NCBI RefSeq assembly: GCF_023715895.1
Contig: NZ_JAMBOO010000006.1
Coordinates: 62,001 to 126,000, forward strand
Length of the DNA stretch: 64,000 bases
Direction: 5' to 3'
DNA from: Domibacillus indicus
Lineage (GTDB): Bacteria; Bacillota; Bacilli; Bacillales; Domibacillaceae
The position numbers were made by a program, and so were the translations under genes. Below are positions 16,029 through 24,189 of the stretch, piece after piece (the stretch's first letter is position 1; every line of letters starts with the position of its first letter). Under the pieces are notes generated by a model, which saw nothing but the letters and a program-made list of their open reading frames with translations, was not told the origin of the DNA and did not search any database.

Positions 16029-16694
16029 ATGACTAAAGTGCTGCAATTGTTTTTAGATCAATATTATAATGGTTTAGTTTTAGCACCCGGTTTGTTTTAT
16101 TCGTGGGAGAATAGTATTCGTTTTGAAATTTCACCGCCTTTCCGATTCGATGAAAAACAAACTTTTCAACGAGCCATCACCTTATTCAATAAGGCTTTTG
16201 AGGAAAACAACCATATATTGCTTGTTACAGATGTGCATTCCACAAGCGGGGACAATTTTCTTCAAAGAAAACCTTTAAATGTTTATCTAAAGTACGCGAA
16301 ACACAAACAAACATTATACAAGCTGCAATATCAACTGTTACCCAGTGTTTTTGATGACCAAGATGAAGAAGACAACGAGGACGAATCGATCACTCATCGT
16401 TTTGTTCTTCCTTGTCTGAAAAATGAAATTAAGTATTCCCAACTTTTAAAAGCTATTAGCTATGAAGACTTTGCTCACCCATCTACAATATTGAAAAACA
16501 ATTATCAAAACGGGTATGATATTTACTTTATTAATCTCTCTAAGAAGATAATTTATCATTTGTATGATGACCGTGGTTGCGATATTCTGGCGGCTGATAA
16601 AGAGGATATAAGATTTTTTTACGAAGAATATAGTGATTGGATTTTGGATTATGACCGTGTAAAAATTGATCTGCTGTTTAGAGAGAGAGCATAA
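16029..16694 (+). CDS. DUF3885-type protein
   Basis: 221 residues, acidic, soluble. The C-terminal ~50 residues (IYHLYDDRGCDILAADKEDI, then YEEYSDWILDYDR) match the DUF3885 pattern I know from Bacillus proteins of this size. A very acidic segment (about 112-125) sits mid-protein. DUF3885 genes are frequent near toxin/immunity loci, but no activity is established. TGGAGAAAC precedes the ATG at 16029. A strong terminator, part of repeat copy C, follows. Confidence 0.7.
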   Translation: MTKVLQLFLDQYYNGLVLAPGLFYSWENSIRFEISPPFRFDEKQTFQRAITLFNKAFEENNHILLVTDVHSTSGDNFLQRKPLNVYLKYAKHKQTLYKLQYQLLPSVFDDQDEEDNEDESITHRFVLPCLKNEIKYSQLLKAISYEDFAHPSTILKNNYQNGYDIYFINLSKKIIYHLYDDRGCDILAADKEDIRFFYEEYSDWILDYDRVKIDLLFRERA

Positions 16695-16734
16695 GTCTTA
16701 TTTCAATAATGAGGATTGCTTAATAAAACAAAAT

Positions 16735-16779
16735 AACAACCTTCATGCCGCCTTTTACAGAGGTAACATGAAGGTTGTT
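16735..16779 (+). terminator. terminator of the DUF3885 gene (start of repeat copy C)
   Basis: Perfect stem AACAACCTTCATG / CATGAAGGTTGTT followed by TTGTTCTT. It aligns with the hairpin at the left of repeat copy A. Confidence 0.8.
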
Positions 16780-16887
16780 TGTTCTTGGTGTTAATTAAAT
16801 ATCTAGAGAGTTAAGTGGATTATATTTATCATTTTGCTCTCTCAATTCATTTCTCCACACGGCAACGCAAGGCAGTGTCACCTTCTA
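16735..16887. repeat. island repeat module, copy C (left half only)
   Basis: Holds the terminator hairpin and the minus-strand recombinase tail (16795-16878), reading VAVWRNELREQNDKYNPLNS, then LDI and TAA, with the catalytic tyrosine position altered to Cys. The right half of the module is missing; homology breaks off inside the 3' end of the membrane-protein gene. Confidence 0.7.
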
Positions 16888-17321
16888 GACGAGGAGGTAA
16901 AAAGGGCAACGATAAACAGAAGAAGAAACGCAAATGCCGCTGCGTAAAGGAACAACTTTCCCCCTTCAAATAAAAACCAACCAACAAAACCTATTTCAGC
17001 AGCCCCTAATAGAACTTTGAGAGAAGTATTAATTTTACCCTCTTCTAATGATAAAGTAGCAATATTTGTAATACCCATCCATAAAAGCAAAAGAGCAGAT
17101 ATTACATAAAGTGCGATTGGCAACCAAATATTCATTGCTGCACTATAGCTTTGCTGCTCTTCGAAGAGGTTTTGAATATTAATAGAAATAAACTCTGATA
17201 AAGAAAGGCCTGTAGTGTCAATGGATAGGGATTTTGCAAGTATTGCTAATCCAAAACAAATAAGAATAAAAAGTATTTGTACGGCATTTATTTTAAAAAT
17301 TTTTACCCCTAACTCAAACAT
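16878..17321 (-). CDS. four-helix membrane protein
   Basis: 147 residues with about four hydrophobic segments (near 10-30, 68-88, 103-120 and 122-140). The C-terminal residues (SSSRR) and stop codon fall where repeat copy C begins, so the original 3' end may have been altered by the module. ATG at 17321 has AGGAGG seven bases upstream. No family recognised. It is the last gene before the right end of the island. Confidence 0.6.
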   Translation of the reverse strand: MFELGVKIFKINAVQILFILICFGLAILAKSLSIDTTGLSLSEFISINIQNLFEEQQSYSAAMNIWLPIALYVISALLLLWMGITNIATLSLEEGKINTSLKVLLGAAEIGFVGWFLFEGGKLFLYAAAFAFLLLFIVALFTSSSRR

Positions 17322-17460
17322 TTGCATCCCTCCTTTTTAACCACTATATGTAGTCGTTACCTTTATTAAGACAAGTGTATTTGATATCTAAAAAGTATTG
17401 AATAATATAAATTTCATTGGAAATTTTTTCGTGTTTGAATTATAGGTACAACCCTAAAAT

Positions 17461-17496
17461 AAAAAGAGATATCTCCATGTAGAGATACCTCTTTTT
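17461..17496. terminator. bidirectional terminator near the right end of the island
   Basis: Imperfect stem AAAAAGAGATATCTC / GAGATACCTCTTTTT. Its ends resemble the hairpin at 31-66, outside the left end. Confidence 0.65.
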
Positions 17497-17508
17497 AACG
17501 TATAATGC

Positions 17509-17615
17509 GTGGTCACATCACTTTATTTTCAACTTCTATTGGTCACACATTTGGTCACATCTTTTGAAAAAAGGCTGTATTTCTGGTCACATTTCAGCTA
17601 ATTTTGTGTGACCAC
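17509..17615. promoter_or_regulatory. cluster of five GGTCAC motifs: candidate right arm sites
   Basis: GTGGTCACA (17509), TTGGTCACA (17539), TTGGTCACA (17551), CTGGTCACA (17583) and the inverted TGTGACCAC (17607-17615) lie within 107 bp next to attR. Two more motifs lie at the left end. Direct-repeat clusters flanking the core are typical of tyrosine integrase arm sites. Confidence 0.6.
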
Positions 17616-17628
17616 GCTCTGTTTTCAC

Positions 17629-17852
17629 CTCTTACCGGTTATCTACCGTTTCTGGATACAGGTCATGGTTCATCATGCGGTATTCAGCCATTTTCTCGTA
17701 TTTTGTGCCAGGCTTCCCGTAGTTCGTGTACGGGTCAATGGAAATCCCGCCACGCGGCGTGAATTTGCCCCATACTTCAATGTAGCGTGGGTCCATCAGT
17801 TCAATCAGGTCATTCATGATAATGTTCATGCAGTCCTCATGAAAATCACCGT
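17629..17852. repeat. attR: right 224-bp direct repeat
   Basis: Partner of 121-344. From here to the queF stop the sequence is probably supplied by the element and restores the gene. The crossover most likely occurred in the perfectly matching ~98 bp at 17755-17852. Confidence 0.85.
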
Positions 17853-18129
17853 GATTGCGGAAGCTGAACAAGTACAGCTTCAACGATTTACTTTCGACCA
17901 TTTTCACATCGGGAATGTAACTGATGTAAATAGTCGCAAAGTCCGGCTGACCCGTCATTGGGCAAAGCGACGTGAATTCCGGGCAGTTGAATTTTACAAA
18001 GTAATCACGGTTTTGATGTTTATTGTCAAACGTCTCAAGAACGGATGGGTCATAGTCAAATATATAGTTTGTTCCTTGATTACCAAGTAGCGTAATGTCT
18101 TTTAGTTCTTCTTCTTTTCGTCCAGCCAT
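17632..18129 (-). CDS. queF: NADPH-dependent 7-cyano-7-deazaguanine reductase
   Basis: 165 residues, the length of the short (unimodular) QueF family. It reduces preQ0 to preQ1 in queuosine tRNA modification. The catalytic Cys56 lies in [12 protein letters not shown] with Asp63 seven residues later, and the VESKSLK motif binds substrate or NADPH. The ATG follows GGAGG by a few bases. Residues after about 93 are encoded by the repeat that the island brought in; the junction leaves the protein intact. The promoter is native chromosomal DNA upstream. Confidence 0.97.
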   Translation of the reverse strand: MAGRKEEELKDITLLGNQGTNYIFDYDPSVLETFDNKHQNRDYFVKFNCPEFTSLCPMTGQPDFATIYISYIPDVKMVESKSLKLYLFSFRNHGDFHEDCMNIIMNDLIELMDPRYIEVWGKFTPRGGISIDPYTNYGKPGTKYEKMAEYRMMNHDLYPETVDNR

Positions 18130-18162
18130 GCCGGAGCCTCCTTATAAATCATATTCTTTTTT

Positions 18163-18171
18163 ATTATAGCA
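18163..18171 (-). promoter_or_regulatory. queF promoter, extended -10
   Basis: TGCTATAAT on the minus strand, 34-42 bp upstream of the queF start. The -35 is poor, as is common with extended -10 promoters. Confidence 0.45.
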
Positions 18172-18206
18172 GAGACAGTTTACAATGAGGAAAAGGAGTG
18201 GTACAA

Positions 18207-18527
18207 ATGCAGCATGTAACCTCATACACGGAATTTTCAGATATTCTTTCATCCAGCGAAGCCGTGCTGCTTTATGTTTCAAGCCCTGGCTGTTCTGTTT
18301 GTCACGCCCTGCTGCCTCAGGTCCAGGCACTTATGCAGGAGTTCCCCCGTGTCACAACGGTTTACGCGAATACGGGAATCGCCCCAGATATTGCCGGCCA
18401 GTTTACTGTTTTTTCCGTGCCAGCTGTTCTTTTCTTTTTAAAAGGCAAGGAGCAATTCCGCGTGGTCCGTTTTGTTCCGATCGGAGGCTTAAGAGAAAGT
18501 ATTGCCAATGCTTTAAAAATCATTTGA
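18207..18527 (+). CDS. thioredoxin-like protein
   Basis: 106 residues with the thioredoxin fold: an active-site Cys29-Ser-Val-Cys32 in SPGCSVCHALLP and a cis-proline loop (SVPAVLFF). The non-WCGPC active site sets it apart from the housekeeping thioredoxin; it resembles the YdbP-type family. The start is taken as ATG at 18207 because AAAAGGAG is eight bases upstream; a GTG at 18198 overlaps that ribosome site. It probably acts as a general dithiol reductant. It lies 57 bp before the carbonic anhydrase gene. Confidence 0.85.
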   Translation: MQHVTSYTEFSDILSSSEAVLLYVSSPGCSVCHALLPQVQALMQEFPRVTTVYANTGIAPDIAGQFTVFSVPAVLFFLKGKEQFRVVRFVPIGGLRESIANALKII

Positions 18528-18583
18528 CAAAAAATTATGAAATCCTTCACAATAATAAGGGAGTATGGAAAGGAGAGAATACA

Positions 18584-19159
18584 GTGACATTATTAACAAA
18601 CATTTTAGCGTTTAACGAAACGTTTGTAGAAAACAAAGAATATGAAAAATTTGAGACAACAAAGTTCCCGGATAAGCGTGTCGTCATTTTAACATGCATG
18701 GATACACGCCTTGTCGAACTTGTAACTGAAGCCATGAATTTTAAAAACGGAGATGTAAAAATCGTTCGTAACGCCGGCGCGATCGTCAACCATCCGTTTG
18801 GATCGATTATGCGAAGCCTGCTGGTTGCTGTGTATCAGCTTCAAGCGGACGAAGTATTGATCGTCGGGCATCATGATTGCGGTATGGGTTCTCTTTCAAG
18901 CGATGTCATTATTGATGCAATGAAGGAACGAGGCATTCAGCAGGAAGTAGTGGATACCCTTCGCAACGCTGGAATTGAAGTAGATAAATGGCTGAGCGGC
19001 TTTAACAGCGTAGAAGAAAGTGTCGAGCACAGCGTGAAAATGGTTAAGTCTCACCCATTGATGGTGGATTCTATTCCTATACACGGGCTTGTTATTGACC
19101 CTTCAACGGGCAAATTAGATCTTGTGGTGGATGGATACAAAAAAGAAGAGGCTCTTTAA
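18584..19159 (+). CDS. ytiB: beta-class carbonic anhydrase
   Basis: 191 residues with the zinc ligands and catalytic dyad of beta-carbonic anhydrases: Cys38, Asp40 and Arg42 in CMDTR, His96 and Cys99 in GHHDCGMG. It hydrates CO2 to bicarbonate in the cytoplasm. Length and sequence agree with B. subtilis YtiB as I recall it. The start is GTG at 18584, with AAAGGAG eight bases upstream. The stop codon lies inside a palindromic hairpin (GAGGCTCTT/AAGAGCCTC). The same hairpin with two changes reappears beyond the dispersed repeat at 19320-19342. Confidence 0.93.
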   Translation: MTLLTNILAFNETFVENKEYEKFETTKFPDKRVVILTCMDTRLVELVTEAMNFKNGDVKIVRNAGAIVNHPFGSIMRSLLVAVYQLQADEVLIVGHHDCGMGSLSSDVIIDAMKERGIQQEVVDTLRNAGIEVDKWLSGFNSVEESVEHSVKMVKSHPLMVDSIPIHGLVIDPSTGKLDLVVDGYKKEEAL

Positions 19160-19173
19160 AAGAGCCTCTGAGA

Positions 19174-19318
19174 GTGTAGGCAAAGTAAGAAAGCAGGCTG
19201 ATTGAAAACATCTGTCTTTCTAGGAACGCCGCCGGCTGGGAAGCGGAGTGACCTTTTCGGGGTCATGAGCATTCACAGCTGGCAAGTGACGCCGAAAGCG
19301 GGCGTTTGCGGGCAGCCT
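19174..19318. repeat. dispersed ~145-bp repeat, copy 1
   Basis: From GTGTAGGCAAAGTAAG to GTTTGCGGGCAGCC it matches 54233-54375 at roughly 85% identity. It contains two conserved hairpins (TGACC/GGTCA and ACGC-CGAAA-GCG-GCGT). It lies directly after the carbonic anhydrase gene and is flanked by two near-identical terminator stems. Confidence 0.8.
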
Positions 19319-19319
19319 G

Positions 19320-19347
19320 AGCGGCTCTTTAAAAGAGCCGCTTTTTT
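19320..19347 (+). terminator. terminator of the carbonic anhydrase transcript
   Basis: Stem AGCGGCTCTT / AAGAGCCGCT and a TTTTTT tail; it ends in the adhB stop codon. Confidence 0.8.
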
Positions 19348-20482
19348 ATGGCTTTAACACCACTTTTATACAGTCATCCGTTTTTGTATCAAACAATTCA
19401 TAGCCTTTTTTTGCTTGATCGAGCGGCAAAATGTGCGTCACGACATCACCCGGATCCACTTTTCCTTCCGCAATCAGCTTATATAAATAAGGCATGTAGT
19501 GAATAACAGGAGCCTGGCCGCCCCGAATATTAACGTTGCGCTGAAAAATGTCACCGAGCGGAAAAGCGTTATAGATTCCACCGTATGCACCTGTTATTTG
19601 AATCGTACCGCCTTTGCGGACAGCCTGGCTGGCTGCCACAAGAGCACTTAAAGCACCGCCCTGAAGCTTCATGCCGACCGCAAGAAATTCGATTGGTGTC
19701 ATTTTCGCATCCATTCCAACGCAATCCATGACTACCTCCGCCCCGCCGCCTGTCATTTCTTTCAGATGATTGCCAATGTTTTGCTCGTCTTCAAAATTCA
19801 CAATTTCTACTTTATTCGTTTTCTTCGCATGCTCAAGCCGATATCCCACATAATCAACCGCAATGACACGTTTTGCTCCTTTTAACCAGGCAAATTTTTG
19901 AGCAAGCAGTCCAACTGGACCGCAGCCGAAAATAATCGCTGTATCTCCCTCTTTTAAGCCGGAATTGTCGACGGTCCAGTAAGCCGTTGAAGCGGCGTCT
20001 GCTAAGAGGACGAGTTTCTCATCCTCCACCTCACTGTCTTCTGGAATTTTAAACGGTGTAAAATTCCCATACGGAACACGCATATATTCGGCCTGCCCGC
20101 CAGGATATCCCCCTGTCGTGCCGCTATATCCAAAATAAGCGCCCATCTCGCCATTATCATTAGAATTGTCACACTGACTTTCCAGGTCATGCTTACAAAA
20201 CCAGCATTCTCCGCAGCTGATGTTAAACGGAATAATGACACGGTCTCCTTTTTTTACTTTTGTAACAGCCGGACCGACTTCTTCTACAATCCCCATTGGT
20301 TCATGCCCGATAATATAATCTTGTTGAAGATTCGGAATCATGCCATGAATCAAATGCAAATCGGACCCGCAAATAGCTGTTAATGTAGGCTTGACGATAA
20401 TATCGTCCGGTTTTTGAATGCTGGGTGCTTCTACTTCTTTTACAACCACATTTTTCACACCTTGATATGTGACGGCTTTCAT
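19346..20482 (-). CDS. adhB: zinc-dependent alcohol dehydrogenase, AdhB type
   Basis: 378 residues; medium-chain dehydrogenase. Catalytic zinc ligands Cys38 and His60-Glu61 (ICGSD, GHEPMG), structural zinc ligands Cys90, 93, 96 and 104, and a Rossmann GCGPVG motif near 187 are all present. It resembles glutathione-independent formaldehyde dehydrogenases and closely matches B. subtilis AdhB. ATG at 20482 has GGAGG upstream; the in-frame extension to 20500 has no ribosome site. It is downstream of yraF and yraG, as in B. subtilis, and a role in aldehyde handling during sporulation or stress is inference. Confidence 0.93.
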   Translation of the reverse strand: MKAVTYQGVKNVVVKEVEAPSIQKPDDIIVKPTLTAICGSDLHLIHGMIPNLQQDYIIGHEPMGIVEEVGPAVTKVKKGDRVIIPFNISCGECWFCKHDLESQCDNSNDNGEMGAYFGYSGTTGGYPGGQAEYMRVPYGNFTPFKIPEDSEVEDEKLVLLADAASTAYWTVDNSGLKEGDTAIIFGCGPVGLLAQKFAWLKGAKRVIAVDYVGYRLEHAKKTNKVEIVNFEDEQNIGNHLKEMTGGGAEVVMDCVGMDAKMTPIEFLAVGMKLQGGALSALVAASQAVRKGGTIQITGAYGGIYNAFPLGDIFQRNVNIRGGQAPVIHYMPYLYKLIAEGKVDPGDVVTHILPLDQAKKGYELFDTKTDDCIKVVLKP

Positions 20483-20511
20483 TTTTGAAACCTCCTCCAC
20501 GATAATGGCAT

Positions 20512-20871
20512 TTATTTAGGCGGGGTTGGAAATAACCCTTTTCGATTTGTATTGGTCGGGAAGAGCGGCAGCCGGGCAATGTCGACAGCCGTTTCAGCAG
20601 ACTTAATGTCCAGCTGCATTTGTTTATCCACGTCATACGGATAGAGCCAGCCTTTATGCAGCATTAATTCTGTTACTTCACCATGCAGGTCGATACCTTG
20701 TTCCAGATGCTTAATCAGCACAGAACGAACTTCCGGCGTAGCTGCTTCTGTTATAGCCAACGCACAGTTTCTTACTCCATTTTTTACAGAGGTCAAAAAT
20801 TCAAGTGCAATAGCAGAATCAGCAAGTTCCGGCATTCCCACTGAATTGATCGGATCTAAATAATCGTTCAC
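20512..20871 (-). CDS. yraF: spore coat protein, CotF family (YraF-like)
   Basis: 119 residues with the CotF-family helical segments (ALEFLTSVKNGVRNCALAIT-EA and HGEVTELMLHKGWLYPYDV). The C-terminal PTNTNRKGLFPTPPK tail is low-complexity. GTG at 20871 has GGAGGTA seven bases upstream; a TTG at 20886 is overlapped by it. In the adhB block, as in B. subtilis. Confidence 0.8.
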   Translation of the reverse strand: MNDYLDPINSVGMPELADSAIALEFLTSVKNGVRNCALAITEAATPEVRSVLIKHLEQGIDLHGEVTELMLHKGWLYPYDVDKQMQLDIKSAETAVDIARLPLFPTNTNRKGLFPTPPK

Positions 20872-20889
20872 ATCTTCTACCTCCAAAAA

Positions 20890-21096
20890 TTAAAATGTTC
20901 TGGCTCCCTTATACAGCTCTAACAACTCGTTCGTTTGGTGAATCGACTGCTGTGCGTCTTTTTCCAGCATCGCTTTTAAATCACTGTCAAAGCAGGCACC
21001 CTGCATTAGTTTTGATTTGAGCATGCAGCTCGTTTTAAAGTTAATCATCTCATGGAGCTCCATTGTTTCATGAAAGGCCAACTTTTTTTGGTCCAT
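20890..21096 (-). CDS. yraG: small spore coat-associated protein (YraG-like)
   Basis: 68 residues, helical: LAFHETMELHEMINFKTSCM and LEKDAQQSIHQTNELLEL. It parallels the 68-residue divergent gene at 21250 segment by segment (HE-ELHE-F-K). Together such genes correspond to the N-terminal half of CotF. ATG at 21096 has AGGGGTGA upstream. It starts the yraG-yraF-adhB transcript. Confidence 0.75.
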   Translation of the reverse strand: MDQKKLAFHETMELHEMINFKTSCMLKSKLMQGACFDSDLKAMLEKDAQQSIHQTNELLELYKGARTF

Positions 21097-21249
21097 ATTT
21101 CTCACCCCTATAGTTAGTCACAACATTCATTTTCCCTTTCATTTTCTTCATTTATTCAGAGGGTTCATTCAATCCGTGCATGTTTGAATAAGGAACAGAT
21201 GAAAAGCCAAAATAAGAAGCGTATATGAATAACTGAAGAGGTGATAAAT

Positions 21250-21456
21250 GTGAGGAATCATTTAGGTCAGCACGAGTCTCTGGAACTGCATGAATTGGTC
21301 GTTTTTAAAAGCCTCTGTACGACAAAATCAGCGACGATGAGCAAACTTGCACAGGATCCGGAATTAAAAACCTTGCTTGAAGCAGACGCACAAGCCGGCC
21401 AGCAGCACCTTCAACAGCTGAAGCAGCTTTTGCCGGGAGGTGGCGTGACACAATGA
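21250..21456 (+). CDS. yraE: small spore coat-associated protein (YraE-like)
   Basis: 68 residues: QHESLELHELVVFKSLCTTK and LEADAQAGQQHLQQLKQLL. Paralogue of the divergent yraG-like protein. The start is GTG at 21250, placed by GAGGTGAT upstream; GTG at 21241 is possible. It overlaps the next gene by 4 bp (coupled translation). Confidence 0.75.
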   Translation: MRNHLGQHESLELHELVVFKSLCTTKSATMSKLAQDPELKTLLEADAQAGQQHLQQLKQLLPGGGVTQ

Positions 21457-21749
21457 ATGATTTATTTAAAAGCATAGCAGGCATGGGCGGCATGACGGAT
21501 CAGGTGATTGCAACGGACTTTTTGATTTCTGCCAAATCCGGTGTAAGGAATGCAGCGTTCGCGCTTACGGAAGCCGTAACACCTGAATTGCGTTCGGCCC
21601 TGCGTGAACAGCTTATGGCCACTGTTTCAACTCATGAAAGCATCAGCAAATATATGATGGAAAAAGGATATTACCATCCTTACAACCTGGAAGAACAGGC
21701 GAAAATCGATCTGGCTGTCGCACAAACAAGCCAGGACCTTGTAAAATAG
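21453..21749 (+). CDS. yraD: spore coat protein, CotF family (YraD-like)
   Basis: 98 residues of CotF type: ATDFLISAKSGVRNAAFALT-EA, then HESISKYMMEKGYYHPYN. Paralogous to the gene at 20512. The ATG overlaps the stop region of yraE. It probably contributes to the spore coat; a sporulation sigma factor is expected, but I see no clear consensus in the 150-bp divergent region. Confidence 0.8.
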   Translation: MNDLFKSIAGMGGMTDQVIATDFLISAKSGVRNAAFALTEAVTPELRSALREQLMATVSTHESISKYMMEKGYYHPYNLEEQAKIDLAVAQTSQDLVK

Positions 21750-21822
21750 CAACCCCATCCTCCTGCTTTGTCTGCTCCTACTAAGTGAAAGACAAGGCTT
21801 TTATTCACCTTTAAAACCATAA

Positions 21823-21855
21823 AAAAACTGCCGGCATCCCATTCGGCAGTTTTTA
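21823..21855. terminator. bidirectional terminator, yraD / katE
   Basis: Stem AAAAACTGCCG / CGGCAGTTTTT between two converging genes. Confidence 0.85.
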
Positions 21856-21864
21856 TTTCTTTCT

Positions 21865-23901
21865 TTATACAGAGCGGTTCCAGTGACGGTGTTCAGCAAG
21901 AGCAGCGAGGAAGGTGTCTGCATAGCCCTCAGAAGGCGATGCTTCCGCTACTACGCCCGGATCACCAGGCAAATCCGCGATCAAATCCACGCTGTCATCT
22001 GTCGCTCCTACGGTTTTAAAGTGTTCATATGCTTCTGTTAAAAAACCTTTTGCCTGCTTTTTCGCTTTTGGATCGGCACTCAGCCCGCTTGCTGCGTAAA
22101 CGGCATCAAATAAAACCGAGTCGGCTGTCAGGAAAGTATGGTCTACTTCAAGCTCCGCTCCGTCATCGCCTTTGATTGTTCCCTGCTTTGTGCTCACCAC
22201 TTCAGGACGAGTGCCGGCTTTTTCAAAGGCTTTGTAAATATCGGTCATCGTTTTGCCCGAGAAGCCCTCGCCTGCTAGGATTGCAATTTTGCGAGTTGCC
22301 ACCCCTTTAACCGGGTTTGCTTCCTGGCTTAGTGCCGGCGAAGATTTGGTAATGGACGATTCCTCTACATCGGATGGTGCCTGCACACCAATGGCATCAG
22401 CTACTTGTGCCGCCAGGCCTGCATTGACATTCGCAAACATATTCACAACCTGCTGGCGAATATCTTTGCTTTTTACTTTGCCCAGTTCAAAGCTGAATGC
22501 TTCAATAATATGTTTCTTTTCAACCTCTGTCATACTGTTCCAAAACAGGGCAGCCTGTGAAAAATGGTCTTTAAAACTGTCGCTGCGGCGCGCTACTTTA
22601 CGGCCTTCTACTTTTTCCTGGTAATGAGCGTAGCCGCCTTCTTCTTCCTTGGCCGGTGACGGCGTATTTTGAGCCAGCGAGTTTTTATGGTAGCTCACCT
22701 GCCCGACGTTAATCGTCTGGCGCCCGTACCCATCACGCTGGTTATTAAAGAACGGGCAGACAGGGCGGTTAATCGGCAGCTCATGGAAGTTTGGCCCGCC
22801 GAGGCGGATAAGCTGTGTATCGGTATAAGAGAAAAGCCGTCCCTGCAGGAGCGGATCATTGGTAAAATCAATTCCCGGTACAACGTGGCCCGGATGGAAA
22901 GCCGCTTGTTCTGTTTCGGCAAATACATTATCGACGTTACGGTTAAGCGTCATTTTTCCAATGATTTTTACCGGTACGTCTTCTTCCGGCCAAATTTTAG
23001 TTGGATCAAGCACATCAAAATCAAATTTAAATTCGTCTTCTTCGTTAATCATCTGCACGCCAAACTCGAATTCTGGATAATCCCCCATTTCGATCGATTC
23101 CCACAGGTCGCGGCGGTGGAAATCCGGATCTTTACCGGCAATTTTTTGCGCTTCATCCCATACGAGTGATTTAATACCGAGAACCGGCTTCCAATGAAAC
23201 TTTACAAACCGCGCTTTTCCTTCTTCATTCACAAAACGGAATGTATGAACACCGAATCCTTCCATCATCCGGTAGCTGCGTGGAATCGCACGATCGGATA
23301 AATGCCACATCACCATATGAGCTGATTCCTGGTTGTTAGCAATAAAATCCCAGAATGTATCATGGGCACTTGCTGCCTGAGGCATTTCATTGTGAGGCTC
23401 CGGCTTGACGGCATGAATCAAGTCTGGAAACTTGATCGCATCCTGGATAAAAAAGACCGGGATGTTATTACCGACAAGGTCGTAGTTTCCTTCCTCCGTA
23501 TAAAACTTCGTTGAGAAGCCGCGCACGTCACGAACCGTATCTCCCGAACCGCGGGAGCCCGCTACAGTCGAATAACGAACAAAGACCGGTGTTTTCTTCG
23601 ATGGATCCTGTAAAAAGCCGGCTTTTGTATATTCTTTCATAGACTCATATACTTGAAAGTACCCATGCGCTGCAAACCCGCGTGCATGAACGACCCGCTC
23701 TGGAATGCGCTCATGGTCAAAATGGGTCATTTTTTCACGAAAATGAAAATCTTCCATCAATGTAGGCCCGCGGTCCCCCGCTTTCAATGAATGTTCATCT
23801 TCTGACACGCGAAGTCCCTGATTCGTTGTTAATTTTTCTCCTTGATCGCTTACACGGAACTCATCCAGCTGTTTGTTTTTGCTGTTTTCGTTAATCGCCA
23901 T
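21865..23901 (-). CDS. katE: large-subunit catalase (KatE / HPII type)
   Basis: 678 residues. The catalase core (about 30-500) has the distal-heme segment [12 protein letters not shown] and the proximal region [15 protein letters not shown]. The C-terminal ~150 residues ([21 protein letters not shown] onward) form the flavodoxin/DJ-1-like domain of large-subunit clade-2 catalases. It decomposes H2O2. AGGGGG precedes the ATG at 23901. In B. subtilis the homologue belongs to the sigma-B stress regulon; I could not confirm a sigma-B promoter here. Confidence 0.95.
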   Translation of the reverse strand: MAINENSKNKQLDEFRVSDQGEKLTTNQGLRVSEDEHSLKAGDRGPTLMEDFHFREKMTHFDHERIPERVVHARGFAAHGYFQVYESMKEYTKAGFLQDPSKKTPVFVRYSTVAGSRGSGDTVRDVRGFSTKFYTEEGNYDLVGNNIPVFFIQDAIKFPDLIHAVKPEPHNEMPQAASAHDTFWDFIANNQESAHMVMWHLSDRAIPRSYRMMEGFGVHTFRFVNEEGKARFVKFHWKPVLGIKSLVWDEAQKIAGKDPDFHRRDLWESIEMGDYPEFEFGVQMINEEDEFKFDFDVLDPTKIWPEEDVPVKIIGKMTLNRNVDNVFAETEQAAFHPGHVVPGIDFTNDPLLQGRLFSYTDTQLIRLGGPNFHELPINRPVCPFFNNQRDGYGRQTINVGQVSYHKNSLAQNTPSPAKEEEGGYAHYQEKVEGRKVARRSDSFKDHFSQAALFWNSMTEVEKKHIIEAFSFELGKVKSKDIRQQVVNMFANVNAGLAAQVADAIGVQAPSDVEESSITKSSPALSQEANPVKGVATRKIAILAGEGFSGKTMTDIYKAFEKAGTRPEVVSTKQGTIKGDDGAELEVDHTFLTADSVLFDAVYAASGLSADPKAKKQAKGFLTEAYEHFKTVGATDDSVDLIADLPGDPGVVAEASPSEGYADTFLAALAEHRHWNRSV

Positions 23902-24189
23902 GCTTTAGCCCCCTTATTGATACATTCACTAAAAGTTCATTACTTACTGTACGTACCACTTTTTAAATGGACTAAAACAAAAAAAGACAGCATATTCATC
24001 CAAAACAGACAAATGTTGTGGATTACATTGCCATATTCGACCCAATTATTCAAAATATCCTGCTCAAACAGGGAAATTTTTCTTTTATTCAGACCAATTT
24101 TCTTACAAAATGAATCATTATTTTTGCTGATGTGACGCTTTCTTCCAAATGATACGATAGAAGTGAAATGAATGAATAGGCGGTGGATT

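Noticed and set aside
344-17852. Island as an integrative conjugative element or prophage
   Set aside because: No relaxase, coupling protein, VirB4-like, capsid, portal or terminase genes are present; at most it is a mobilisable or satellite island.
17608-18090. 160-codon plus-strand frame opposite queF
   Set aside because: Antisense shadow of queF; the same shadow recurs opposite the displaced fragment at 157-372.
18185-18583. Long N-terminal extension of the carbonic anhydrase frame
   Set aside because: It overlaps the thioredoxin gene in another frame and lacks similarity to carbonic anhydrases; GTG at 18584 with AAAGGAG is the start.
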